This document shows, piece after piece, positions 1 to 6,821 of a stretch of 7,945 bases of DNA. This stretch comes from JBOHWJ01 sp050736615. Its GTDB lineage: Bacteria; Desulfobacterota; Binatia; Binatales; Binataceae. The stretch spans positions 1 through 7,945 of the forward strand of contig JBOHWL010000092.1 of NCBI GenBank assembly GCA_050736615.1, written 5' to 3'. The translations under genes and the position numbers were made by a program. The notes below the pieces were generated by a model that had not been told where the DNA came from, did no database searches, and saw only the letters and a list, made by a program, of their open reading frames with translations. Within the stretch, counting starts at the first letter, position 1. Each line of letters begins with the position of its first letter.

Positions 1-639
1 CTACGACTTTGATTGCTCGAAATAGGTTAGTACGTCGGCAAGCGGCACCACGTCGCCGTATTTGCTGTCCATGTCAAACAAACTGGCCACGTGCGGCTCC
101 TGAGCGCGATCACCGACGGCCTCTTCCGGTATTATCGGCCGAAAACCGTACGACAACGCGTCCACCACGGTCGCGCGTACACACCCGCTGGTGGTGCACC
201 CTGTTACAACGACGGTATCGACACCGCGCGACACCAACGTCGACGCGAGCGGAGTCCCTAGAAATGCCGAGGCGTATTTCTTAGTCAAGAACAGGTCCTC
301 AGCTTCGCGATGCAGCCGGGGGTCAAGTTCGACAAGATCTGAGCCGATCTTGAGCTCAAGCAGGCTTGGCGCCTTTTGCGGCCAAAGTCCACCATCACCA
401 GGAATACTCGGGTCATATGCCACGATGGTGTACACGATGGGTGAGCGGCTCTTGCGTGCTGCCGGCACAAGCTGGGTGATTGCCTTTATCTGGGCATCAA
501 GATTACCCGCCATGGGCGATTTCTCCGGCGCGGTAAATCCGAGCTGCATATCGATCACCAGCAGTGCCGGACGCTTGCCATAGCCGATGCGATGTCCCAT
601 ACCGGCACGTTTGTAAATGGCGTACTTATCCTCTGCCAT
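1..639 (-). CDS. Isochorismatase-family amidohydrolase, N-carbamoylsarcosine amidase-like
   Basis: A 212-residue cytoplasmic cysteine hydrolase that probably cleaves a C-N amide or carbamoyl bond. The alpha/beta isochorismatase fold is complete. Asp30 lies in LLVIDMQ, the catalytic Lys is Lys120 or Lys121 in TKKYASAF, and the nucleophile Cys153 lies in TGCTTSGCVRAT, with the Thr-Thr pair before it where the family has its cis-peptide. The N-terminal GYGKRPALLVIDMQ, the AYDPS-type loop and the C-terminal GDRAQEPH..LFDMDSKYGDV stretch are closest to the N-carbamoylsarcosine amidase/maleamate amidase branch rather than to true isochorismatases. The start is supported by GGAG nine bases upstream. 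It lies 82 nt downstream of the broken hydantoinase on the same strand, suggesting an operon in which a ring-opened N-carbamoyl product is hydrolysed next. The family call is strong. The substrate is inference; ureidoacrylate or maleamate are alternatives. Confidence 0.9.
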   Translation of the reverse strand: MAEDKYAIYKRAGMGHRIGYGKRPALLVIDMQLGFTAPEKSPMAGNLDAQIKAITQLVPAARKSRSPIVYTIVAYDPSIPGDGGLWPQKAPSLLELKIGSDLVELDPRLHREAEDLFLTKKYASAFLGTPLASTLVSRGVDTVVVTGCTTSGCVRATVVDALSYGFRPIIPEEAVGDRAQEPHVASLFDMDSKYGDVVPLADVLTYFEQSKS

Positions 640-721
640 CGTTAGTATCTCCGTATCGTAGGCAGGTTGAAATTCCGTTGCCTGTTCAACTGCCGTGCGG
701 CTTCATCGTTTGCTCGACCGG

Positions 722-2100
722 TCATCCAAAACCCTTGTCGCCGACAATTTCGCCGTTTTCCATCACCAATCTTCCCCGCAGAAAGGTCATCACCGGGGCG
801 CCCTACACTTTGCGGCCTTCCCACAGTGAATAATCAGTGCGTCCGCGATATCGGCCACGGCCAAGTGTGAGCTCCGCGTCCTGGTCGATAACGATCAGAT
901 CGGCATCAGAGCCCACTGCCACAGCTCCCTTTCTTGGATAAATGCCATACATTCGCGCCGCATTCTCGGAGAGCACCCGCGAGTGTTACCAGGTCAATTC
1001 CGCGTCGATTGATGGCCTCGTCAAAGAGGAGCGCAAGAGTGTCGGCGATTTGCATGTTGACGCCAACGCGGCACTCCCAGAAATCGCCGCTCTCTTTGAA
1101 GCGCGCCGAGTAGGTCAGGCTGTCGGTGCCGACCACCGATAACGTTCCCTCCTTGATGCCGCGCCACAACCGCTCGCGGTCCCTCTCAAAACGAATCGGC
1201 GGCTGGATTTTACCCTTGGCGCCAGCGCCCTTGGCGTCCATTTCAGTCTTTGTGGTCGAAAGGAAATAGGCAATGGTCTCGCTCACAATCGGAAAGCCCT
1301 GCGACTTCAGTGTGGCGATTGTCTCCACGCTTTGTGCGGCGCTGATATGCACAGGGTAAAGCGGGCAGCCAAGCTGATTCGCGATCTGACCGTAGGTGTA
1401 AATCTGTACGCTTTCGGCCCATTCGGGGCTGCTCTCAGCCCACGCTGTAAGGTAATCCCGCCTGCCCGAACGTCTCAGCTCGTCGATGAGGATTCCCCGT
1501 ACATAGGGGTCTCAGCATGAATCATCGGGAACACCGGGCGTCCCGCGGTAGAGATCGTGCGGCAGGCCTCGTAGAAAAAACCGGGGCTGATGCCGTCGCG
1601 GCTCATACCGAAAGCCTCGGCCTCTTCGCCCACATAGCCGGTGAAAAATTTGTATGAGACACCACCCTGCTTGGCGATGGCGGGAATTTGTTTCACCTGG
1701 TCCAACGTATTAACGACGCAGGTGATCTTGAAGTCGCACCAGCTGCGCGCTTCGCCGCACCTGATTGCGCGCGAATAAAGTTCGAGCAGTGAATCGCTTC
1801 CATCAGCGTGGTTGTTGCAATCGTGGTGACGCCACCGATAAGGCAATCGCGCGAGTCATACTGAAAGTCAGTCGCCATCGCATCGTCGCCGAACGTGTCG
1901 CTCACGCCGAAATGCACATGCGGATCGAACAGCCCCGGCATAACGATTCGACCGCGCAAATCGATTTCCCGTCGCGCGGAGCCAATCGTCTCGTCTGCGC
2001 CGACGCCTACGATGCGCTCGCCAGCGACGGCCACTGCTCCATTGATGGGCCCCGAGGGCGTGACAATAAGACCGTTTTTGAGAACTAAATCATGCGCCAC
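722..2100 (-). pseudogene. D-hydantoinase/dihydropyrimidinase-type amidohydrolase, broken by three frameshifts and a stop
   Basis: Reading across three frames recovers a cyclic-amidase protein of about 460 residues, the usual hydantoinase length. The first frame starts at GTG 2098-2100 and carries the HVHF metal motif (His61, His63). It gives way at about 1797-1815 to a frame running SLLELYSRAIRCGEARSWCD and containing SYKFFTGY, the expected carbamylated-lysine region. At 1510-1514 it shifts again: MIHAE continues as DPYVRGILIDELRR, followed by YPVHISAA and GTDSLTY, the further metal-site regions. At about 976-983 it shifts to VLSENAARMYGIYPRKG. An in-frame TAG at 803-805 interrupts GRKV*GAPVMTFLRG, and the frame ends with TGA at 722-724. 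The frameshifts fit losses of 1, 1 and 2 nt. The neighbouring long genes are intact, which argues for real decay, but sequencing error is not excluded. Its role would have been opening hydantoin or dihydropyrimidine rings for the downstream amidase. Confidence 0.88.
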
Positions 2101-2108
2101 CGGAGAAA

Positions 2109-2114
2109 CTCCTT
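2109..2114 (-). promoter_or_regulatory. Ribosome binding site for the hydantoinase GTG start
   Basis: On the minus strand AAGGAG lies 8 nt before GTG 2098-2100. This supports the GTG, giving MAHDLVLKNG, as the original start, with no need for a downstream ATG. Confidence 0.7.
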
Positions 2115-2203
2115 CGGGCGCTTCAGATCGCGCCCAGCCTCACGGCGCATTGCGCGGCGCGTTGATCAGAACGAAGTGTTTGAAACCGATTGTCCTTGTC
2201 GCG

Positions 2204-2218
2204 GGCTTTACCAAAGCC
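2204..2218. repeat. Short inverted repeat over the putative -10 (operator candidate)
   Basis: GGCTTT and AAAGCC flank a 3-nt ACC centre. The repeat covers the -10 of the minus-strand promoter candidate, where a repressor could act. It is only 6 bp per arm, so chance is possible. The remainder of the 261-nt divergent intergenic region (2101-2361) is relatively AT-rich near 2220-2340 and shows no gene. Confidence 0.25.
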
Positions 2219-2233
2219 TGATAAACTTGTCAA
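2205..2233 (-). promoter_or_regulatory. Putative sigma70-type promoter for the hydantoinase-amidase operon
   Basis: On the minus strand a perfect TTGACA (2228-2233) is followed by a 17-nt spacer and TAAAGC (2205-2210) as a weak -10. It would leave a leader of about 100 nt before the GTG start at 2100. The -35 and spacing are ideal, but the -10 matches only half of consensus, so this is a candidate only. Confidence 0.35.
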
Positions 2234-2347
2234 TGAACCTTGGATTTCATTGTGCGGAACCGAGTCACCATGTTTTTGTATTTATGGCGTAGGTCATTCG
2301 TTCGCCCAATCGCTTCATTATTCGAAAGATGCGTTAAGAACGAAGTT

Positions 2348-2354
2348 GAGGAGG
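2348..2354 (+). promoter_or_regulatory. Strong ribosome binding site of the Amidohydro_2 gene
   Basis: GAGGAGG lies 7 nt before ATG 2362. It fixes the start of the 373-residue protein at the residue just before the N-terminal metal motif. Confidence 0.8.
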
Positions 2355-2361
2355 ATCGCCC

Positions 2362-3483
2362 ATGCTCGCCATCGATGCTGATAGCCATTTCATGGAGCCG
2401 CTCGACCTTTTTGAGAAATATATCGATCCAAAATTCCGCGCGCGCGCCTTTAAAGCGGTAACCGATCCCGCCACAAAGCAGCCACTGCTCGTCGTTGATA
2501 ACAAGCCTCTGAAACTACTCGACGTGGAGGAATTCCTTAGCGCGGTATGCGGCTATGGGCAGAAGGAGAGCGGGCGCGATCTGGATAGCTTCGATCGCGA
2601 GCTGCCGTACAGCGCCGACTGGCTGGACATGGATAAACGAGTCAAATTCCTGGACCACGAAGGGTTTGCCGCCCAGGTCATTTATCCCACCATCGGCCTG
2701 CTGTGGGAGGATACGGTCGTCGATCCGGCGCTTGCCGATGCGCTCTGTCGGGCCTATAACACCTGGGCGCTGGAACTCTGCGCGCGGCATAAGGACCGTC
2801 TTTATCCGGCCGCACACCTATCGCTGCGCGACCCTGCACTGGCGGTTCGCGAACTGAAACGGGTCGCAAAACTCGGCTGCCATTCCATATTCGTTGGAGC
2901 GGCGCCCCACAATGGCAAAAGCTTCGGTGATCCAGCTTACGATCTCATATGGGCCGCCGCCCAGGATCTCGATATTGCCGTCGGACTGCACTTGGTCGGC
3001 CACGCGCACTATCCAGGAAGCGAATACTTTCGCGGGCGAGATCCCGGCTTCATGTGGGTTACGATGAATGTGATTCAGGATCCCCGGATCGCGCTCGCCA
3101 CAATGGTTTACGATGGCGTCTTTGAACGATTTGAGCGTTTGCGGGTGGCGACCATCGAGGCAATGGCAGGTTGGATCGGTGAATGGCTGGAGCGCTTCGA
3201 GTACCGTTACAAGTACATGAAGCAAACTTCGCGCATGAAGCGTTCGCCGACCGAATACTTCAACCGCAACATCTGGATCAGCGGAGATCCGGAGGAACGC
3301 CTGTTTCCGGTGATGGTGCAGTTTGCCGGGGACGACAAGTTCTTCATCGGCTCCGATTATCCGCATGCCGAAGGTTTTGTCGATCCGATTCGATCAACAC
3401 GTGAGCGGCTTTCCTCGTTATCGCCGCAGTCAGTGGACAAGATTCTGGGAGCTAACGCGCGCAAGTTTTACCGCATCCCCTGA
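2362..3483 (+). CDS. Amidohydro_2 (ACMSD-like) metal-dependent hydrolase
   Basis: A full-length 373-residue TIM-barrel hydrolase or decarboxylase of the Amidohydro_2 family. The N-terminus IDADSHFMEP is the D-x-D-x-H form of the metal motif (Asp5, Asp7, His9) typical of the branch opening with DADGHxxEP. The barrel continues with QVIYPTIGLLW (residues 105-115), RLYPAAHLSL (146-155), VGLHLVGHAH carrying metal ligand His210, an IEAMAGWIGEWLER helix (265-278, usually ESGAGW in relatives) and GSDYPHAEG with Asp332 and His335 near the C-terminus. The terminal KILGANARKFYRI is the usual family ending. There is no signal peptide, so it is cytoplasmic. It is transcribed away from the hydantoinase operon and converges on the CocE-like gene. 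Members of this branch occur in aromatic and heterocycle catabolism and often have no assigned substrate. Family assignment is firm; the reaction is not determinable here. Confidence 0.92.
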   Translation: MLAIDADSHFMEPLDLFEKYIDPKFRARAFKAVTDPATKQPLLVVDNKPLKLLDVEEFLSAVCGYGQKESGRDLDSFDRELPYSADWLDMDKRVKFLDHEGFAAQVIYPTIGLLWEDTVVDPALADALCRAYNTWALELCARHKDRLYPAAHLSLRDPALAVRELKRVAKLGCHSIFVGAAPHNGKSFGDPAYDLIWAAAQDLDIAVGLHLVGHAHYPGSEYFRGRDPGFMWVTMNVIQDPRIALATMVYDGVFERFERLRVATIEAMAGWIGEWLERFEYRYKYMKQTSRMKRSPTEYFNRNIWISGDPEERLFPVMVQFAGDDKFFIGSDYPHAEGFVDPIRSTRERLSSLSPQSVDKILGANARKFYRIP

Positions 3484-3680
3484 AGATTCGGCACGGCGGC
3501 TGGCGCCGCATCGCGGATTACATTTCTCGTTGTTGCCGTGCCCGAACTCAAAGATTTGCTCCAGTTGGCGGTCGAAGAGTTCTCCGGTGATGCCAACAGC
3601 ATATAGGAGCCGGCGTAGTCTCGTGGCTCAGGCAATTTGCCATGCCTTGCGGCAAACAGCCCCATCGCTCGGATCGTCAT
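3468..3680 (-). CDS. Hypothetical 70-residue ORF overlapping the CocE-like stop, doubtful
   Basis: An ATG at 3678-3680 overlaps the TGA of the CocE-like gene in an ATGA arrangement typical of translationally coupled operon genes. It reads MTIRAMGLFAARHGKLPEPR and then about 50 more residues, ending 16 nt inside the convergent Amidohydro_2 gene. I recognise no family. Part way through, from about 3600 downward, a different minus frame looks more protein-like (GITGELFDRQLEQIFEFGHG), so this may be a frameshifted remnant of a once longer downstream gene. It may also be non-coding. No clear terminator separates the convergent genes here; only a weak GCGGC/GCCGC hairpin at 3496-3509 without a T-run. 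Confidence 0.22.
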   Translation of the reverse strand: MTIRAMGLFAARHGKLPEPRDYAGSYMLLASPENSSTANWSKSLSSGTATTRNVIRDAAPAAVPNLQGMR

Positions 3681-5620
3681 ATGAAATCGCGAGGAATAGA
3701 GCGATTCCATTGGCGATGGCAGACCTCGTTCGCGCCTTCCCAGGCGTGTAAACTTCCCTGTAGCAGGAAGTGATTGCGGGTACATGACAGCCGCATTCGC
3801 GTTTCGATGCGGATTTGCCATGCGTTCCGCGATATTGTCTGGATCCATCGTAGTTCAGCTACTGCGCTGAGGGGATCGTCCTCCTCAACGTGGTATAGAG
3901 ATTTACTCTCCGTGCCCAGCTCCAGACCAATGCGGTCGATACGCTCGATGCGGGTATCACCGCGACGGAGTATCGTCGGTTTCTCAGGGGGCGCCGACTC
4001 AGGATCGGGCAGCGGCGACACCAGCGCGTCCATAGCTTGGGATGGGCGCACCGGCAGATCGAGTGTGCCACTTGAGATCAGCAGTGTCGCCTGCTCGGGA
4101 CTCGGCCAGACCATCGGCCAGTAAGCCGTCGATAGGGCGAGCCTCACCCTGTGGCCGGCCGGGAATACCGCGGCCGCGTCGTTGAGCTCGATACGCACCC
4201 GATAGCGTTCTCCTATCACCAGCGGTGCGGGCTTTTCGTCTCCGTCGCGATGGGTGAGGTTGAGCACGCCAAAGCTGACACGTAGTGATTCACCGGACGG
4301 ATGCACATCGCACAGCCGAACCGCCAGGTTCGCAATTGGCCGGTCGGACGCGACATCGAGCGTGACGATCGCGGCACCGAGGATCTCGATCCGCGAATCG
4401 AGTGGCGGCGTCTCGAAGACCAGGGAACGCATGTCGTCTTCTTGCTGGTCGCCTGCCTGATCGCATCCGCGACCGAATGGAACCCAGTCTCCTGCGCAGT
4501 TACCAACCGTCTGCGGTGAGCACACTGCCCGAACCGTTAAAGATGCCGGTGCGTCTCGCAGCCGCTCATCAGTCAAGTACAGCCGCCAGGGAGTTACTCC
4601 CCTTGGTGGCCAGGAGGGTTCTGAAATCCACCGCCCTGGCAACACCTCGTGATGCGACGCGGGTTTCACGCTTTCCGTCATCCAAGCCCGCAGCATAGGT
4701 TCATCCATCACGCCTGTATCGACACCCTTCAGCCAATAATCCCACCAACGCAGCATTTCTTGCAGGAACCCGATCTGCGGGCCAGGAAGTGCAAAATGCG
4801 GATAGGCATGTGCCCACGGCCCGATGAGGCCCTTACGAGGTACCGTCAGTCGCTCGACCAGGCGTGGAATTGCATTCGTATAACCATCGGCCCAGCCGCC
4901 GACGGCGTACACCGGGCAGTGGATCGCCTGGTAATCTTCACACACCGATCCACGCTTCCAATAAGCATCCCGCCGCTGGTGCCGCAGCCAAGTTTCGAAG
5001 AACAGCGGAACCTTCTCCAAGCGCTCCACCCACATCGCCCGCCAACTATCGCCGGCAAGTATCGGGTCGGGCGGAAGGCACATGGTGCCGAAAAAGAACG
5101 ACGCCCACTCGAGCCCGGCCGTCAGCAGCGTGCCGCCCATGTAGTGAACATCATCGGCGTATCTATCATCGGTTGAGCAGATGGTTACGATTGCCTTCAG
5201 TGCCGGAGGCCGGCGCGCTGCAATCTGAAGTCCATTAAACCCGCCCCAGGAGATTCCCATCATGCCGACCACGCCACTGCACCAGGGTTGGGCCGCCAAC
5301 CACGCGATCACCTCGACACCATCCTTCTGCTCTTGCTCGGCGTACTCGTCGAACAGCAACCCGCCCGACTCGCCGCTACCTCGAAGGTCGACGCGAACGC
5401 ACGCGTAGCCGTGGCCGGCGAGATAGGGATGTGTCAGCGCATCTCGTTCGTAAGTCCCATCGCGCTTGCGGTATGGAAGATATTCCAGAATCGCGGGAAC
5501 TGGGTTCTGTTCGGCATCGTCCGGCAACCAGATGCGGGCTGCCAGCATCGTACCGTCTTTCAACGGTATCGACGTGTGCTCAATAATACGCACGGTCTTT
5601 GGAAAAGTCGTGACAATCAC
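3677..5620 (-). CDS. CocE/NonD-family serine hydrolase (X-Pro dipeptidyl-peptidase S15-like)
   Basis: An intact 647-residue alpha/beta hydrolase with a C-terminal jelly-roll domain. The N-terminus has the S15 hallmarks: IPLKDGTMLAARIWLP (18-33), ILEYLPYRKRDGT with Tyr50 where the oxyanion Tyr is expected, and VRVDLRGSGESGG (75-87). The triad is visible: Ser124 in GISWGG, Asp245 in GGWADGYTNA and His271 in GPWAHAYPH. The C-terminal half includes SLRVSFGVLNLTHRDG, FPAGHRVRLALSTAYWPMVWPSPE and a final RWIQTISRNAWQIRIETR..LSCT segment, typical of the PepX_C domain in this long subgroup. It hydrolyses esters or amides (cocaine-esterase, glutaryl-7-ACA-acylase and dipeptidyl-peptidase relatives); the substrate is unknown. 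GTG start with GGAG 7 nt upstream. No signal peptide. It lies convergent to the Amidohydro_2 gene and near amidases, consistent with amide or ester catabolism. Confidence 0.93.
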   Translation of the reverse strand: MIVTTFPKTVRIIEHTSIPLKDGTMLAARIWLPDDAEQNPVPAILEYLPYRKRDGTYERDALTHPYLAGHGYACVRVDLRGSGESGGLLFDEYAEQEQKDGVEVIAWLAAQPWCSGVVGMMGISWGGFNGLQIAARRPPALKAIVTICSTDDRYADDVHYMGGTLLTAGLEWASFFFGTMCLPPDPILAGDSWRAMWVERLEKVPLFFETWLRHQRRDAYWKRGSVCEDYQAIHCPVYAVGGWADGYTNAIPRLVERLTVPRKGLIGPWAHAYPHFALPGPQIGFLQEMLRWWDYWLKGVDTGVMDEPMLRAWMTESVKPASHHEVLPGRWISEPSWPPRGVTPWRLYLTDERLRDAPASLTVRAVCSPQTVGNCAGDWVPFGRGCDQAGDQQEDDMRSLVFETPPLDSRIEILGAAIVTLDVASDRPIANLAVRLCDVHPSGESLRVSFGVLNLTHRDGDEKPAPLVIGERYRVRIELNDAAAVFPAGHRVRLALSTAYWPMVWPSPEQATLLISSGTLDLPVRPSQAMDALVSPLPDPESAPPEKPTILRRGDTRIERIDRIGLELGTESKSLYHVEEDDPLSAVAELRWIQTISRNAWQIRIETRMRLSCTRNHFLLQGSLHAWEGANEVCHRQWNRSIPRDFI

Positions 5621-5632
5621 GGAGGCACTCCG
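5620..5632 (-). promoter_or_regulatory. Hairpin burying the Shine-Dalgarno of the CocE-like gene
   Basis: On the minus strand CGGAG-TGC-CTCCG forms a 5-bp stem with a 3-nt loop. It contains the GGAG ribosome binding site in one arm and reaches the first base of the GTG start with the other. It could damp translation, but the stem is short. Confidence 0.3.
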
Positions 5633-6057
5633 AATTGGGCAACACTATGGAACTCCCTGAGGCCATCAACGGTACGCCCAGCGAGACGGATCCATACAGT
5701 GGAGCGACGAAAGCCCGTGTTCGATTCGCTGAGCACCGTGCCGTTTGGATCGTCGCCTTGTCCTGCGACAGCGGAGCAAGCGGCACCCCAACTCCTACCA
5801 CAACGGCGCAATCCTGGTGTCCCGGTGAGCCAGACCTAATAGGTCTGGGCGCGGACGCCATTAAGTCACGTTGCCGGAGATCCCGCTGTCTGGGTGCCTT
5901 TTGCTGGCCCCGTCGCGGACCTCATTGTCGGCGAAGCGGTTGATCTAGCTAGCTACACTGCCAGCCGTCCGCTTTGCCGCGAGTGCATATTGTGGAGAAT
6001 AATTTGGGCGGCAAACTTTAAAAGCACAATCGGAATTGGGGTAACCGAGGAGGTCGG
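5633..6057. other. Gene-poor stretch with a possible oxidoreductase-like remnant
   Basis: No intact gene is convincing in this interval between the divergent CocE-like gene and the recombinase remnant. In plus frame 2 a stretch at about 5870-5971 reads VAGDPAVWVPFAGPVADLIV followed by GEAVDLASYTASRP. This resembles the extreme C-terminus of DAO-type FAD oxidoreductases (pattern ADLIxGxxxDLxxYxxxR). It has no start, is closed upstream by a stop near 5840, and continues as nonsense into 6070. The resemblance is an impression from memory and may be chance. The interval also holds the inverted repeat at 5830-5848 and a TAGCTAGCTA palindrome at 5946-5955. Confidence 0.25.
5830..5848. repeat. Perfect 8-bp inverted repeat, operator-like
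   Basis: CCAGACCT and AGGTCTGG flank AAT, giving a 19-bp near-symmetric site. It lies about 210 nt upstream of both the CocE-like gene (minus) and the recombinase remnant (plus). It has no following T-run, so it looks more like a dimeric-regulator site than a terminator. The bound regulator, if any, is unknown. Confidence 0.4.
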
Positions 6058-6684
6058 ATGCACCGCTTAATCGATCGGTTCGACCAAAAGTTGGCGCGCG
6101 CCGGCCTTGAGACCCTGCCGGCCGCCGTCGCCGCCCAGGGCGAGCGCGCCGGCCGCCGCTTCATCGAATTTTTCACCGCGGCCATCCGCAACCGCAACAC
6201 GCGGATGGCTTACGCGCGGGCGGTAAAGCGGTTCTTCGACTGATGCGAGGAGCACCGGCTCGGCCTCGATGACATTGAGCCGATTGCAATTGCCGCCTAC
6301 GTCGAACAGCTGGGTGCAGAGGCGGCCAAGCCGACCGTCAAGCAGCACCGGGCCGCGGTGCGCCAGCTGTTCGATTACCTGGTCACCGGCGGCATCCTGC
6401 CATCCAACCCGGCGGGTTTCGTCCGCAGCCCCAAATACGTGGTCAGGCGCGGCAAGACCCCGGGTGCTGACTGCCGACCAGGCACGGCAACTCCTGGATT
6501 CTATCGATGCGACGGAGCTCAGCGGAATTCGCGGCCGCGCCCTGATCGGTGTAATGGTTTACAGCTTCGCCCGCGTGAGCGCGGTAGCATCGTTGCGGAT
6601 CGAGGATTACTTCGAAAACGGCAGGCGTACCTGGCTGCCTCTGCACGAAAAAGGCGGCAAGCGCCACGAAGTGCCCTGCCACCA
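6058..6684 (+). pseudogene. Tyrosine recombinase/phage-type integrase, stop + frameshift, C-terminus missing
   Basis: A good ribosome binding site (GAGGAGG at 6047-6053) precedes ATG 6058. The first frame gives a core-binding N-terminus ending RNTRMAYARAVKRFFD, where TGA (6241-6243) stands where relatives have Trp. It continues in frame as CEEHRLGLDDIEPIAIAAYV and KPTVKQHRAAVRQLFDYLVT, the SAM-like DNA-binding domain. At GGG 6462-6464 one extra G shifts the frame: RRGKTP continues as VLTADQARQLLDSIDATELS, then SFARVSAVASLRIEDYF with the first catalytic Arg, and HEKGGKRHEVPCHH with the beta-hairpin Lys. It stops abruptly there. The His-x-x-Arg and nucleophilic Tyr region is absent and replaced by an antisense toxin fragment, so the enzyme is dead. 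Confidence 0.88.
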
Positions 6685-6821
6685 TGATCCGGCAACTCCG
6701 CGGCCTTGGCCTGGATATCGTCTTTCAATCGCTGAGCAGCGTCCGGGTTGTCGTCAGAAATGTAATCAACAATTGACAGCAGATCGGCGCGGGTGGTTTC
6801 GCGCCATTCAAGCACGCGCAC
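6682..6821 (-). pseudogene. ParE/RelE-superfamily toxin, N-terminal half only
   Basis: Starts at GTG 6819-6821 (or GTG 6813-6815) and reads MRVLEWRETTRADLLSIVDY followed by ISDDNPDAAQRLKDDIQAKA and AELPDH. This is the characteristic ParE opening: a beta strand followed by two long helices. After about 46 residues homology ends at the fusion with the recombinase fragment. The C-terminal beta-sheet, with the usual GTRE..V..NYV..Y region, is missing and the frame simply runs on through antisense recombinase sequence. It overlaps the antitoxin gene by 14 nt, the standard coupled arrangement. A functional toxin is not expected. Confidence 0.82.

Noticed and set aside
722..2100. Programmed frameshifting in the hydantoinase gene
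   Set aside because: Three shifts plus a stop codon in one gene, with no slippery heptamers or stimulatory structures noticed and no precedent in this family.
2228..2345. Plus-strand promoter for the Amidohydro_2 gene
   Set aside because: Several AT-rich hexamers exist but no pair with acceptable -35, -10 and spacing stood out.
3496..3509. Hairpin GCGGC-TGGC-GCCGC as terminator of the Amidohydro_2 gene
   Set aside because: Short stem, and no T-run follows on either strand.
3323..5176. Several plus-strand open frames of 70-175 codons opposite the CocE-like gene
   Set aside because: They are shadows of the minus-strand gene, with arginine- and serine-rich compositions and no recognisable motifs; the minus frame has a full set of hydrolase motifs.
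5946..5955. TAGCTAGCTA palindrome
   Set aside because: A simple tandem of TAGC with no associated gene start or second copy; likely chance.
6241..6243. Possible reassignment of TGA to tryptophan, since TGA replaces Trp in the recombinase
   Set aside because: TGA is the natural terminator of the Amidohydro_2, CocE-like and GIY-YIG genes in this window, and the recombinase also has a frameshift and a missing end.
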